Source of the DNA: Wurfbainia villosa
Taxonomy: Eukaryota > Streptophyta > Magnoliopsida > Zingiberales > Zingiberaceae
Reading direction: 5' to 3'
DNA: 64,000 bases
Assembly: GCA_025175895.1 (NCBI GenBank)
Contig: CM046004.1
Span: 20,385,011 to 20,449,010, forward strand
In this document: in pieces, positions 22,010 to 34,408 of the stretch
Layout: each line of letters opens with the position of its first letter
Position numbering within the stretch: the first letter of the stretch is position 1
Notes under the pieces: model-generated
Seen by the model: the letters and a program-made list of their open reading frames with translations, nothing else
Databases searched by the model: none
What the model was told of the DNA's origin: nothing
Made by a program: the position numbers and the translations under genes

Positions 22010-23221
22010 TGTAGGATCGATGAAGTGTAGATGTGGCCGGCTAGAGGGGGGGGGTGAATAGCCCTCTTCGTATTATGATGGAATTTGCTCATCTACAAAA
22101 TCGTTAGTGCAAGCAGAATACTAAACAAGACAAGCAAATATAAATAAATAGGAATACAAACACTAACAAGGGATGTAACGTGGTTCACGGCTACGCCACT
22201 AATCCACGGTCCGATTCGTCCACGGTGAATCACTCCGCAAGCTTTCACTATTCTCTCCTTTGCACAAAGCTAGGTGGAGGTAACCTTTTCTTACAAAATC
22301 ACTCCTCTTGCAATAAGATGAATATAAGCACAAGGAAGAGGAGGAAATTCGTTTGGGCACTTTGGGATATGTTTAGAATAGAAGCATTAGCCTCCCAAAG
22401 CCCAACACCCTCTCTTTTTATAGAGAGGGCTGATTTCTTCCCGTTGGCCGCCACCAGTCGACTACTGCCCTTGGCAGTCGACTGCCGCCACTACAATGAC
22501 TTCTGAACACGTCAGATCCCGACCGTTGCAGTCCAACGGAACCCTTGGCAGTCGACTAATGTATCCATCAGTCGACAGATGCCTCATAGTCGACTGCCCA
22601 ATCAGCTATGAGCGGTTATGTGGCCCAAACCCTCTTGACTACCGATCATCGTATCAAGAATGATCGATATCTTGGCAATGATCGCCAACACATGGCAATG
22701 ATCGCTAGCCCAAAACCACTCACGGATACTACCGAATATTCGATTGAGCGATCGCCATTCCATGTCAGTCAACTGATGTCGGGAAAACTCATCTGACACT
22801 TAGCCAAATGGCCAAGTTTCACCTAGGACCACTACCCCTTCCCGGGTTATATTTGCTCACTCTCATCCCTCGGAGTCCCTCGCATTCGAAGTTATCTTCG
22901 TCCGGCCACGTCCATCGGATGCACCAAGCACACGGCTCTGCAGCACCATCCTTCGCATCTTGCCCTGAAGTCTACTTCCTCCGGCTTCACTCCAAGCTCC
23001 TCGTCCGGCGGTCCCTCAGATGCTCCAAGCGCACGACTTCCGTAAAGCCATCCTTCACTGACTCAAGGACCGAGTCATGAGAGGTGAAACTCGCCAAGGC
23101 TCCATGTGCGAATTACTAAGTCCTACAAGACTCCAACGCACATATCAAATCACAATAACAACCTAACTTAAACCCTTTGCCACACACATCAAAACCATAT
23201 CACTGGTTGATTGTCCTAACA
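22010..23221 (-). repeat. Element C, 3' LTR
   Basis: U5 hairpin at 22039-22063 (GGCTA/TAGCC), TATA (plus-strand TTTTTATA, 22415-22422), and a CAGTCGACTG array at 22454-22610 with a decayed GATCG-rich part at 22620-22760. It adjoins a polypurine tract complement (23222-23236). Confidence 0.92.
22454..22775 (-). promoter_or_regulatory. CAGTCGACTG array, element C 3' LTR
   Basis: Several full or near copies between 22454 and 22610, then GATCG-like sequence to 22760, then CAGTCAACTG. It is upstream of the TATA box in the element's orientation. The partner LTR keeps perfect palindromes at about 26916 and 26937 where this one has degenerate sequence. Confidence 0.6.
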
Positions 23222-24376
23222 ATCTCCCCCTTTTTGATGTGTGGCAATTCGTTAAAGTTAGGTAAAAACATTTGATAAAATATTAAGAAAGGAAAGCATG
23301 TAAATAACATGATTAGCAACTCTCCCCCTTAATACATGAAACTCCCATGAAACTCCCCCTAAATATAATTCCCCCTTACTTAAACATATATATTTCTCCC
23401 CCTTTGACACCATAAAAAATAATTAACAAAGTTTATACAGCATGGCATCAAGTCTAGAGAGAAACATAAACCAAAAACATGACTTAAAACCGTGTATCAG
23501 AAGTTGCTAGGTAGTTTTTCAGGTGAGCAGTCGACTGCTATCAGTATGGCAATCGACTGGCACAATGAAATCCGAATTTTTGATTTTCTGGATGAATTTT
23601 AGAAATGCACTATAAATTCCAAAAAATTCGAAAAATAGTGAAATTTTGGGGAACAAATTTCTTTTAGGGTTCTTTATCAATGAAAAATAGTTTTCCATGA
23701 AAAAATATTATATTTTCAAAGATCCAAAAGCTTTAAAAATAACTAGTGTTTTGATCAAGTTTGTATCCATTTTAACACCTAGTTTTGCTTTGGATTGTTT
23801 CAAAACATGAACATGCAGATTTTAAAGTAAGAAATTGTTTTGAAAACATATGAAATATCCAACCATGATCTTTGGGCAATATGTCTATGAATTAAACATA
23901 AGTCTTCCCCATGATTGTCTATTATTGTTATTTTGATACTTTAAATGACCATCTAAATGTCATAGGCATTAGTGGACATTTGTATCATCCTAACATCTCA
24001 CTCATGCTAAGTTTTCAATCAAGGTAGCCTATGGTGAGTGTGAGATGCATCCTAAAGGTATTTTTATATACTTAACCATTATTTTCATGCAATTCTATCA
24101 AGGTTAAGTATCATTCTATCATTCCACATGATCATAAAGACATATATGTATGAATTCCATATTATGATCATGAAACAAGTGTATTCATCAAATTGTGATC
24201 ATGCATTAGGTATTACATCATGATAATAAGACAAATATCACCTAAAACATGATTTATCTATTTATAGGTGCATTATCATCACCTAACACTATTTCAAAAA
24301 TGTTGTCCCGCCATCCTAAGTCAACCAAAAATATGATATAGGTGAAATCCTTATGGTTGACTATCCTAGGGTTTTC
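23222..24376 (-). other. Element C 3' non-coding region
   Basis: Counterpart of 2492-3765 in element A: a palindrome pair (about 23527-23558), several CTCCCCCTT motifs (purine tracts on the sense strand, 23222-23410) and AT-rich sequence. No gene. Confidence 0.75.
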
Positions 24377-26113
24377 CTAAACCTTTAGGATGGATTTAGG
24401 AACCCAAAATAATTTCTTTCCTATTGGGTTCACTAAATACTCCTTAGGGATCCATTTTCTAGTTATTTCCTTCTTTTTGTTTTGACCCCTAGCAATTAAG
24501 CATTTATAGGCCTTTTTATTTTTATTTTCCTTATAACCTAGGCCTTTCTTGTTGAAGCTTGCCCTTTGGCTCCCAATTATCATGTTAAGAGTATTGGAGC
24601 CTATTGTAAATTTTTCTAGGGCTTTGTTCAAATGATCTACTTTTTCCCTTAAGGGCCTATTTTCATCCATACATGCATCACAAACATTAAATGACATATA
24701 TTCATGTGAGCATGCATCATTTAAGCTAGAAGAAATATTATCATTTACATTTAAGCATGCTTTTTCTAATTTTTCTTCTAAGTCCTTAATTTGATCAAGC
24801 ATGCTTTTGTTCTTTTTCTTGGCTCTAAATAAATCCTTAGTGAGGCTAGAGATAATTGACATAACTTTCTTGGGGGAAAGATTTGTTACCTTACTTACCA
24901 AATCTTCTTCTTCTGATGAGGATGTAGAAGAAGCTCCCCCTTCACTTGAGCTATCCTCACTTGATCTTGCTTCTTCATTTTCGGAGGAAGAAGAGTCTAG
25001 GTCATCAAACGCCATCAAAGCGAGGTTGGAGTAAACATGTTCTTCCTCTTCGGATGATGATGATGATGATGAAGAGGGATCATCCCATGTCCTTGCTTTG
25101 AGTTCTTTTGTCTTCCCTTTCTCCTTGGCTTTCTTCTCTTCTTCCTTCTTCTTGCTCCCCTTTTTCTTCTTCTTTTCTTCCTTCTTTCTCTTCTCCTCTT
25201 TGCTCTTGTTCAAGAGGGGACAATTATCCCTTATATGTCCCTCCCCTTGGCAATTGTAGAAAATAACCTTCCCCCTTGGTCTTCTCCTCCTATCATTAGA
25301 TTTATTAAATTTAAAATCTTTTAATGCACGCCTTACCCTCCTTACCCTCCTTACCATATAGGCTTCTTCCGTGCTATCCATGGAGGAGGAGGAGAAAGCT
25401 TCATCGGAGGAGGAGGGGGTCTCCATCTTCGTCTTCCCCTTGTTGGCCAAAAGTGCCACTACTCTTAAAGGTTGAATTCTTGACTATTCTATTATTCCTT
25501 CAAGTCTTGTTTCATGGAGCTCCATGATTGAGAAAAATTCCTCCAAGGTGCTAACTTCTAGGTTCTTGGAGATGTAAAAAGAATCCACCATAGAGCTCCA
25601 TCTTGATGACCGGGGAAAGACATCTATAGCCTTCATGAGCATGTCCCTATTTGAAAGCTTCTCCCCTACACTAGATAAACCGGTTATTATCTCTTTAAAT
25701 CTAGAGTGTAGTGAAGTTACCTTTTCTCCCTTTTCTAATTTGATGTTTGATAGTTGGGAGCGGAGGAGGTCTCTTCTTGCAAGCTTGGTCTCCGAGGTAC
25801 CTTCATGAAGCTCTACTAGCTTCTCCCACATCTCCTTGGCACTAGAGCATTCCCCTATCCTATTCACTTCTTGTTGAGGGAGTACATTGTAGAGGTGGTG
25901 CTTGGCCTTTGAATTTGCCAAGTATTCTTCCCTTTGCCTCTTGCTCCACCTTGATTTCTTCAATGGATCCCCTTCTTCATCCCTAGGCAATTCGAAACCG
26001 TTTTCAATAATTAAAAGAATTTCGAAATCGATTTCGAAAAATACCTCCATTCTCTTTTTCCACCAAGAGAATTCACCTTCAAATTTTGGTGGGTGAATGT
26101 TGGAGCCGACCAT
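24377..26113 (-). pseudogene. gag polyprotein, element C (one nonsense codon)
   Basis: Same gag as element A, start ATG at 26113, stop before 24377, about 579 codons. One in-frame TAG at 25484-25486 replaces the Glu codon of the A copy. The zinc knuckle has lost its first Cys (FYNC instead of CYNC), which should abolish zinc binding. Lys-rich, Ser/Glu-rich and coiled-coil-like parts are kept. The C-terminal end WIPKEYLVNPIGKK is intact here and shows what A lost at 2414. No pol follows. Confidence 0.9.
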
Positions 26114-26160
26114 TCTTGAATGTGCTTGTTGTGGCGGTTAGTCCTCGACAAGCTTTCCTT

Positions 26161-26173
26161 GGATCTGATACCA
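26161..26173 (-). other. Primer-binding site (tRNA-Met), element C
   Basis: Minus strand TGGTATCAGATCC, next to the LTR at 26176. One base differs from the usual GAGCC end. Confidence 0.88.
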
Positions 26174-26175
26174 CT

Positions 26176-27392
26176 TGTAGGATCGATGAAGTGTAGATGT
26201 GGTCGGCTAGAGAGGGGTGAATAGCCCTCTTCGTACGATGATGGAATTTGCTCGTCTACAAAATCGTTAGCGCAAGCGGAATACTAAACAAGACAAGCAA
26301 ATATAAATAAACAGGAATACAAGCGCTAACAAGGGATGTAATGTGGTTCACGGCTACGCCACTAATCCACGGTCCGATTCATCCACGGTGAATCACTCCG
26401 CAAGCTTTCACTATTCTCTTCTTTGTACAAAGCTAGGTGGAGGTAACATTTTCTTACAAAATCACTCCTCTTGCAATAAGATGAATATAAGCACAAGGAA
26501 GAGGAGGAAATTCATTTGGGCACTTTGGGATATGTTTAGAATAGAAGCATTAGCCTCCCAAAGCCTAACACCCTCTCTTTTTATAGAGAGGGATGATTTC
26601 TTCCCGTTGGCCGCTACCAGTCGACTGCTGCCCTTGGCAGTCAACTGTTGCCACTACAACGGCTTCTGAACATGTCAGATCCCGACCGTTGCAGTCCAAC
26701 GAAACCCTTGGCAGTCGACTGATGTATCCATCAGTCGACTGATGCCTCATAGTCGACTGCCCAGTCGGCTACGAGCGGTTTTGTGGCCCAAACCCTCTTG
26801 ACTACCGATCACGCCATTAGCGATCGATGAGTCTTCGAAATGACCGCAACACATGATCGATCGCTGGCCCAAAAGGCACTCAGTCGGATACCAGTCGAAT
26901 CCTTTCAACTCAGAGCAGTCGACTGCCATTCCATGGCAGTCGACTGATGTCGGGAAAACTCATCCGACACTTAGCCAAATGACCAAGTTTCACCTAGGAG
27001 CACTACCCCTTCCCGGGTTATATTCGCTCACTCTCATCCCTCGGAGTTCCTCGCCTTTGAAGTTATCTTCATCCAGCCACGTCCCTCAGATGTGCCAAGC
27101 GCATGGCTCTACAGCGCCATCATTCACCTCTCGTCCTGAAGTCTACTTCCTCCGGCTTCACTCCAAGCTCCTCGTCCGACGGTCCCTCGGATGCTCCAAG
27201 CGCACGACTTCCGCAAAGCCATCCTTCACCGACTCAAGGACCGAGTCATGAGAGGTGAAACTCGCCAAGGCTCCATGTGCGAATTACTAAGTCCTGCAAG
27301 ACTCCAACGCACATATCATATCACAATAACAACCTAACTTAAACCCTTTTCCACACACATCAAAACCTTATCACGGGTTGATTGCCCTAACA
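26176..27392 (-). repeat. Element C, 5' LTR
   Basis: U5 hairpin 26205-26226, TATA (plus-strand 26578-26585), palindrome array 26617-26770 and 26915-26950, with a GATCG-rich interval 26800-26870. It pairs with 22010-23221. Confidence 0.92.
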
Positions 27393-28900
27393 ATTCCTAC
27401 TGATGATCTCTCTAATTAGATGATAGCATCGAAGCACATGTTTGGATCATTGATGAGACCTTGGCTCTTTTGCCTATTCAATCACTCCATTATTGTCGCA
27501 GTATATTAGTATTGCTTTAACAATGGTTGGTACCACACCAAGTTAAGAGATGAACTTCTTGATCCAAACTGCTTCCTTTGTTCCTTCCGAAGCTGCAATG
27601 TATTCTGCCTCAGTGGTAGAATCTGCTACAGTATCTTGCTTGAAGCTTTTCCAATTTATTGTGCCTCCATTCAAGGTGAATATGTATCTAGACTGAGACC
27701 TAGAATCATCCTTGTCTTTCTGGAAGCTGACATCCGTATACCCGCGTATTACCATATCACTCTCTCCATATATTAGAAACACATACTTAGTTCTTCTCAA
27801 GTACTTAAGGATTCTCTTAATAGTTGCCCAATGATCCATTCCTATATCAGACTGGTATCTACTCATGACACTCAGAGCATACGATACATTGGGCCTCGTA
27901 CATAACATAACATACATGATAGATCGTATTACGGATGCATAGAGGATCTTACTCATGCAAATTCTCTCGTCTTCTATGCGTGGGCACATAGACTTCGAAA
28001 GGTGTATCACATGCCTGATGGGAGTGAAATTTTTCTTGGATTCCGACATGCTAAATCTCTTTAGCACTCGGTCTATATATATAGACTACAAAAGACAAAG
28101 CAACTATTTCGATCTATCTCTATATATCTTAATCCCGAGGATGTAGGTCGCTTCTCCCAGGTCTTTCATGGAGAATATTTTAGATAACCAAATTATGACT
28201 GACTGTAAGACAGATATATAATTTCCTATAAGTAATATGTCATCGACATACAATACTAGGAACACGACTGCACTCCCACTAGCCTTCTTGTACACACAGG
28301 GTTCGTCTGGATTTTGTGAGAAATCAAACCTTTTGATTTTCTCATCAAAATGGATATTCCAACTCCTGGATGCTTGCTTCAGTCCATATATGGATCGTCA
28401 AAGTTTGCATACCTTGGTTTTATCAACTGATTTGAAACCCTCAAGTTGTATCATATACACGTCATCGAGTAGGTTTCCATTAAGGAAAGCCATTTTTACA
28501 TTCATCTGCCATATCTCATAATCATAATGAGCCACTATGGCCAGGAGCATCCGAATGGATTTAAGCATAGCTACTGGTGAATATGTCTCATCATAATCAA
28601 CACCTTGCTTCTGACGATAGCCTTTTGCCACTATTCTAGCCTTATAGGTAATCACATTACCATCCATATCGGTTTTCATCTTGAAAACCCACTTGCACCC
28701 TATAAGCTTAATGCCTTCAGGTGGGTCCACCAAGTTCCAAACTTGATTTACATACATGAAATTCATTTTCGACTTCATGGCTTCAAGCCACTTGTCCCTT
28801 TGTGAACTTTTCAGAACTTCTTCATAACTAGTAGGCTCCTCATCATCAATAAATAACACGTCATTCAATTTACTTACGAGAAATCCATATCTCTCAGGAA
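27393..28900 (-). pseudogene. Element E reverse transcriptase and RNase H (Angela-like Copia)
   Basis: Minus strand: EEPTSYEEVLKS, NQVWNLVDPPEG, GCKWVFKMKTDMDG, KGYRQKQGVDYDETYSPVAML (28868-28398); YVDD at 28239-28250 within LYVDDILLIGN; SMKDLGEATYILGIKI (28104-28295); then RYQSD...RILKYLRRTKYVFLIYG, DDSRSQSRYIF and STTEAEYIAASEGTKEAVWIKKF (28067-27543). These signatures match the Angela lineage. Several stops and frameshifts break it, and element C interrupts the RNase H at 27393. Confidence 0.9.
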
Positions 28901-28905
28901 TGTTG

Positions 28906-29965
28906 TGTTGGATCGAGAAGCATCGCTAGAGGGGGGGGGTGAATAGCGATCGTAAATCTTTTCGATGTTTCGTTCGAGTAGATAATTAAATGAATAAGAG
29001 CAGTGGAAAATAAAGAGACAGGTTTTTTTTACTTGGTTTACAAACCAGCGATTGCTACTCCAAGGCCCTATCGGTCCTAGACCGCGTACGGAGGGCAAAG
29101 CACTATAACGTCTTCTCCTCGTTGGAGGTAGGAGACAATGATCACAAAACCGAATGTACGAGGATGAGGCAACAAGCCTACCTCACCTCGTTACGAATAA
29201 AAACAATGAATACAATATCAAAATATATTACTAGATGCTGCTACCGACGAAGAAGATCTGAACTTGTTGTCGCGTCGGCGTTATGACGGTGTTGGAACGT
29301 TGGCGTTATAGGAGCACTTGATGAATAAACTTGATGATGATTGGAGTCGGAATCCACCTGTCCTTTTATAGATTTTGCCCTCTGAATATTTCTCCTCTTT
29401 TTTCGGAACAGATCACGAAGTTGTATAAGATTCGCCGCCATCGCCGATCGATGACTTCGATCACCGATCGATGAGCATCACGATCGATGACTCCCATCAT
29501 CGATCGATGAGCATCGATCGATCGCCTAATGGCCGTGATGCCGAATGATCACACCGCCACTTCCGTGCAGTAAGAGGTTAGCTCAGAAAATGATAAATTC
29601 GATGGTTTCTAACCATCTGATCTCGACCTAGACCTTCCACAGGAAGTATTAGTCGGATCGCCGCCTACGGTCATCCCCGTAAAGAGGATACGACCTTACA
29701 ATCTCTCACTCACACGAGCTTTCCTCGATACTTACCTTGTAGCTCTCGCTTCCGGCCTTCCACTCAATTCCTTCGGCTCCCTCCGAAGTCACTCGAGTGT
29801 CGCCCAACCACCGCGGCTTCCTCCGGGTGTCGCTAGCCTTCAGCTCCAATTCTAGTACTTTTCTGCACACTCGATTTAGCTCGTGAGATAACGATGTAAA
29901 CTTAACTTTGTATCTTTGCCATAATCAAAACACAGGTTCGATTATCTAGTGCCCCTGCACCAACA
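28906..29965 (-). repeat. Solo LTR D1 (element D family)
   Basis: 1060 bases, TGTTGGATCG...CACCAACA, with target-site duplication TGTTG at 28901-28905 and 29966-29970, inserted between the integrase and RT parts of element E. U5 hairpin has a 7-base perfect stem ATCGCTA/TAGCGAT (28922-28950). TATA on the sense strand (plus CTTTTATA, 29363-29370). The U3 array region (29435-29540) is CGATCGATG-rich where D2 has CAGTCGACTG. Confidence 0.93.
29435..29545 (-). promoter_or_regulatory. GATCGAT-rich array in U3 of solo LTR D1
   Basis: Eight or so CGATCGATG/ATCGATCG motifs at the position occupied by CAGTCGACTG palindromes in D2 (32487-32540). Whether this is a real variant or a sequence error is open. 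Confidence 0.5.
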
Positions 29966-29970
29966 TGTTG

Positions 29971-31259
29971 TGTGTTCTACTAGATCTACAAAGATGTGGT
30001 GTTACAATAGGTTCATCCGATGGCTCATCACATTGAGTTATCGGTTGTGATGCTTGACTAGGTATCTCATCAATGTCTATTGGAGTCTCTTGAACCTCCT
30101 CAAGTTCAACGACACTCCCACTGTTTTCTTGCAAGAGAAACTCTTTATCTAGAAACACAGCATGCCTTGAAACAAACACCTTTTGTTTCATAAGATGATA
30201 GAATTGGTAACCCCTCATTTCCTTAGGGTATCCAATAAATAGACATTTATCAGACTCAGCATCCAATATGTCTAATACAGTCCGCTTCACATAAGCAGGA
30301 CAACCCCATATCTTCAAGTAAGACAAATGAGGTTTCTTACTATTCTATATCTCATATGGAGTAGTAGAGACTACCTTGGTCGAGACTCTGTTTAGCAAGT
30401 AAATAGCTGTCTGAAGTGCATAGCCCCAAAAAGACTTGGGAATATTCGTATGATTTATCATCGACCTAACCATGTCCAACAAGGTTCGATTTCGCCTCTC
30501 AGATACACCATTATGATGTGGTGTATATGGCGGAGTCCATTAAGACAATATACCATTGTCCCTTAGATAATCCAGAAACTCTTGACTCAAGCATTCACCA
30601 CCTCGATTATTTCGAAGTATTTTAATACTTTTGCCAAGTTGTTTCTCTACTTTATTTCTGAATTCTTTAAACTTTTCAAAGACTTTAGACTTGTGTTTCA
30701 TCAAGAACACATACCCAAATCGTGAGTGATCATCGATAAAGGTAATGAAGTAGCTATAGCCTCCTAGAGCATGAGTTGACATAGGTCCGCATACATCAGT
30801 ATGTATTAGACTAGACAACTCTCCCACCGGTTCACCTTTTCCAGTAAAAGGTAGCTTAGTCATCTTGCCTTTTAAGCATGATTCATATGTATCGAATAAA
30901 TCAAATTCAAACGATTTCAGAATTCTACATCGGTGTAATTCGAACATGCGTTTCTTACTTACATGACAAAGATGATAATGCCACATGTAGGAGGCTAATT
31001 GATTATTTTTCCGAGCACACTTATTGCTCACTTCGATATTGAAAATGTCATAGGTTACGTCTAACGTATATATACCATTGCATAAAGTTCCAGTCCCATA
31101 AAGAACGCCATTCAAAATTATGTAACAACAATTGTTACTAAAAGTCAAATGGTATCCATTTCTATTTAAGTAGGAAATAGAAATAATGTTCTTTATTAAC
31201 GAAGGAACATAATAGAAATTACCCATCTCTAAGACAAGTCCTGTAGGGAGCTTCAACAA
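29971..31259 (-). pseudogene. Element E integrase and linker
   Basis: Minus strand: gag-pre-integrase YMWHYHLCHVSKKRM (about 30985), a zinc-binding remnant (YESCLKGKMTKLPF), catalytic Asp in HTDVCGPM, FIDDHSRFGYVFLMKHKS, and after a stop at about 30540 the Glu-containing SERRNRTLLDMVRSM (about 30500), then LKIWGCPAYVKR and GYPKEMRGYQFYH (30326-30200). The C-terminal linker RSSRT continues into RT across the D1 insertion. It is inactivated by stops at 30540 and about 30345. Confidence 0.88.
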
Positions 31260-31304
31260 ATATGTTCCGATAGCGATTGCAACAATCTTTTCTCCATTTC
31301 CAAC

Positions 31305-31904
31305 TCACAAATTTGATTCTCCCTTGACGAGTCTTCTTCTATTCCTTAGCCCCTTTATGTCATTACATATATGTGAGCCACACTTAATATCCAATACCCA
31401 AGTGTATAAGAAAATAGAATGATAATCAATAATGAAGATACCTGAAGAGGATGGGGCATCAAATGCCTTCTTTTTCTTCACGTACTCATGATAAATCTTG
31501 GAGTTTCTTCGCCAATGGCCCTCCTTGCCACAATGATGACAAGTGCCCTTTTGAGCTGGTTTTGCCTTCTTAGCCTTCTTCTTCCCCTTATGTTGTTCCT
31601 TTGATTTCACCTTAGAACCTTTCTTTGAGGAATCAACTAACAACACCATCTTATCTTCATGCTTCATAGAAGGTTCCATAGTCTTCAGCATGTTGAGGAG
31701 TTCAGGAATGGTGGATTCAAGTTGGTTCATCTGGTAGTTCATCACAAACTGTGAGTAACTCTTGGGCGAACAATGTAGAATTAAGTCAATACTTAATTAA
31801 TGATCCATCACAAACTTGAGTGTAGCTAATCGCTCGATTTACCCATTCATCTTTAGCACAAATTGCACCATAAATGGACGTTCCTGCATCTTAGAGGTGA
31901 AGAT
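31305..31904 (-). pseudogene. Element E gag C-terminus and protease
   Basis: Minus strand: MNYQMNQLESTIPELLNMLKT, a Lys-rich region, zinc knuckle CHHCGKEGHWRRNSK whose last Cys is now Ser, then a protease-like WVLDIKCGSHIC in which the active-site D-T/S-G has become D-I-K. Between 31745 and 31904 the gag frame is readable only with several stops. Both key motifs are damaged. Confidence 0.85.
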
Positions 31905-32958
31905 TGTTGTATCGAGAAGCATCGCTAAAGGGGCGGGGGTGAATAGCGAGCGTAAATCTTTTCGTTCGTTCGTTTGATACACGAGTAAGCACAGCGGAAA
32001 AATAAAAAGACATGTTTATTTTTACGTGGTTCATAACCCAGCGGTTGCTACTCCAAGGTCCTAACGGTCCTAGACCGCATACAGAGGGAAAAGCACTATA
32101 ACGTCTCCTCTTCGTTGGAGGTAGGAGACAACGATCACAAAACCGAAAGTACAAGGATGAGGCAACAAGCCTACCTCACCTCGTTATGAATAAAAAAAAG
32201 AATACAATAACAAAATATGTTACTTGTTGCTGCTGCCGATGAAGAAGGTGAAAGCTTGGTGTCGTGTCGGCGTTATGACAGTGTTGGAGCTTTAGCGTTG
32301 TAGGAGCACTTAAGAATAATATTGATGATCTTTGAAGTTGGAATCCTCCCCTCCTTTTATAGAGTTTGTCCTCAGAATATGTCTCCTCAGAATTTGGAAC
32401 AGATCACGAAGTGGTAACAAATTTTATCACGGAGTGGCCGCATCAAATGTTACCCATTTTGACCTAGTGCAAAGGCTGATTCGTCGCCATCAGTCGACTG
32501 ATGAGCATCAGTCGACTGCCCAATGTCCAGCAGTTGACTGCTAGCCTGGCCACTTCCCTACAGTAAGAGGTTAGCACGGAAAATGGTAAATGCGACAGTT
32601 TCTAACCGTCCGATCTCGACCTAGACCTTCCACATGAAGTCTTAGTCGGATCGCCGCCTACGGTCATCCCCGTACAGAGGACATGACCTTACCATCTCTC
32701 ACTCACACGAGCTTACCTCAATACTTACTTTGTAGCTCTCACTTCCGGCCTTCCACTCGATTCCTTCGGCTCCCTCCGAAGTCACTCGAGTGTCGCCCGA
32801 CCACCGTGGCTTCCTCCCACTGTCGCTAGCCTTCAGCTCCAGCTTTAGTACTTTTCTGCACACTCAATTTAGCTCATGAGATAATGATGTAAACTTAACT
32901 TTGTGTCTTTTCCATAATCAAAACACAGGTTCGATTATCTGGTGCCCCTGCACCAACA
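31905..32958 (-). repeat. Solo LTR D2 (element D family)
   Basis: 1054 bases inserted in the gag of element E, with duplication AAGAT/AAGAG (31900-31904 and 32959-32963, one mismatch). Hairpin stem TCGCTA/TAGCGA (31922-31949). TATA on the sense strand (plus CTTTTATA, 32354-32361). Two perfect CAGTCGACTG palindromes and a CAGTTGACTG copy lie upstream of it (32487-32540). Confidence 0.92.
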
Positions 32959-33317
32959 AAGAGAAGCTTGGAGACTTCGAACCTTTTCGATCTTGCTTGC
33001 TCATCAAACAACTCATGAAGATGAAAGATTATAGTATTAGCATCCATATTCTCATGCTTCTTCTGAAGCTCGGGTACCATCATGACTAGCATGATGCAAC
33101 TCGCCAGTTCAGAATCAGTCACATGTTTCTGATAGGCCAACAATTGGTCTGGAGTTGCATCATCCTTAGAACGGTTGGGAAGAGGCTCTTCGAGGACATA
33201 CGCAAGCTTTTCTGCCTTGAGAACAATTCTCAGATTTCTAAGCCAGTCCAAGAAGTTCGACCCAGTCAACTTATTTGAATCCAAAATAGAGCACAAGTTT
33301 AAAGACGTCATGATCAA
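32959..33317 (-). pseudogene. Element E gag N-terminus (UBN2-like)
   Basis: Start ATG at 33317. The frame has LDSNKLTGSNFLDWLRNLRIVLKAEKLAYVLEEPLP, the conserved start of Angela/Tork Copia gag, and runs through ELQKKHENMDANTIIFHLHELF to the D2 insertion. The frame's last 20 codons are D2 sequence, not gag. Confidence 0.9.
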
Positions 33318-34403
33318 GCAATTAACCTAGAATTACAAATCGAGCATATATGAGAAAGATGATTTAAAATGTATCAACATACATTTATAAATCCCATTCA
33401 TTTTTCGAATTAAAAAACCCTTAAAATCAATTCGGGATATCATAGGTCCATCTTCGAATGGGTTGATATCCAACATAGATAAGAACAACCTTGGAGAGGG
33501 TCCAACAAGTCGTTCATAGCTACGATGGTAGGTATCAAATATACCAATTACATATCACGTATATGTAACTATCATATTGTGTTATCAACTAATTGAATGT
33601 TCACACAAATATTGGGTTGTTAACACATTAACAAGTATGCATCATATGCATAGCACCCAACTTCACCTCCCTTCACATTGACCTTGGAGAGAGTCCAACA
33701 AGCCAATGCTCCAAGTTAAAGCTGACCCATTAATCGAGAAATAGTTTTAATATGGTTAGAGTGCAATAACCCAAACTAAAGATTGACCTCTGGCTCTTAC
33801 CATATTAGTATTAAACTATTTCAATGGTTTGAACATGTTCAGGTTCGAGCTAGGCTTGGAAAGAGTCCAACAACCCAAACAAGAAATGGAACTCTGGTTC
33901 TAACCATATTAATGGAAGGTGTAGGCTTTAATATTATATAAAGGTTTTGAGGTCTCATCCTCCTTTCCATGCAAATAACTATTATCTACATGGCATGACA
34001 CGCATGACATACATATGTGCAACTAATGCATCTACATGTCACGACACGCATGACATAATGAAATGCATCTAATGCAATTACATGACATACAATTATGACA
34101 TGTTCAAGTAGTTTTCAAATTGCCATAATTAATTTTGGAAATAAAATATGTTTATGATTTAATTTCTCAAATCAAATCTCATTGATTAGATTAGGAAATA
34201 AATTTCTAAATCTAATCACATACTTTATTTATGGAAAATATTAATTAAGGAAATTCAAATTTAATTTAGGAAATAAATTTCCTAAATTCTAATTTCCTAT
34301 TCACATCAGGAAATTTTTAATTTGAATTTCTTAATTAATTCAAATTTCCATAATTTTTCTAAACTTTTCAAAAGTAGAAAATTTCCAAAATTACAATTAT
34401 GAC
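33318..34403 (-). other. Element E 5' untranslated region (part)
   Basis: AT-rich leader between gag and the Tekay insertion. It holds three copies of a CTTGGAGAGAGTCCAACAAG-like motif (near 33491, 33682, 33867), ACATGACACGCATGACAT repeats (33995-34060) and GGAAATAAATTT/TTTGATTT repeats. No coding potential. Confidence 0.6.
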
Positions 34404-34408
34404 AAAAC

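Larger units (their letters stand above)
22010..27392 (-). mobile_element. Element C, complete gag-only LTR retrotransposon
   Basis: A 5.4 kb element of the same family as A, on the minus strand. LTRs 22010-23221 and 26176-27392 (TGTAGGATCG...CCTAACA). Target-site duplication ATTCT/ATTCC flanks it (22005-22009 and 27393-27397, one mismatch). Removing it rejoins the RNase H of element E. It contains gag and no pol. Confidence 0.93.
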
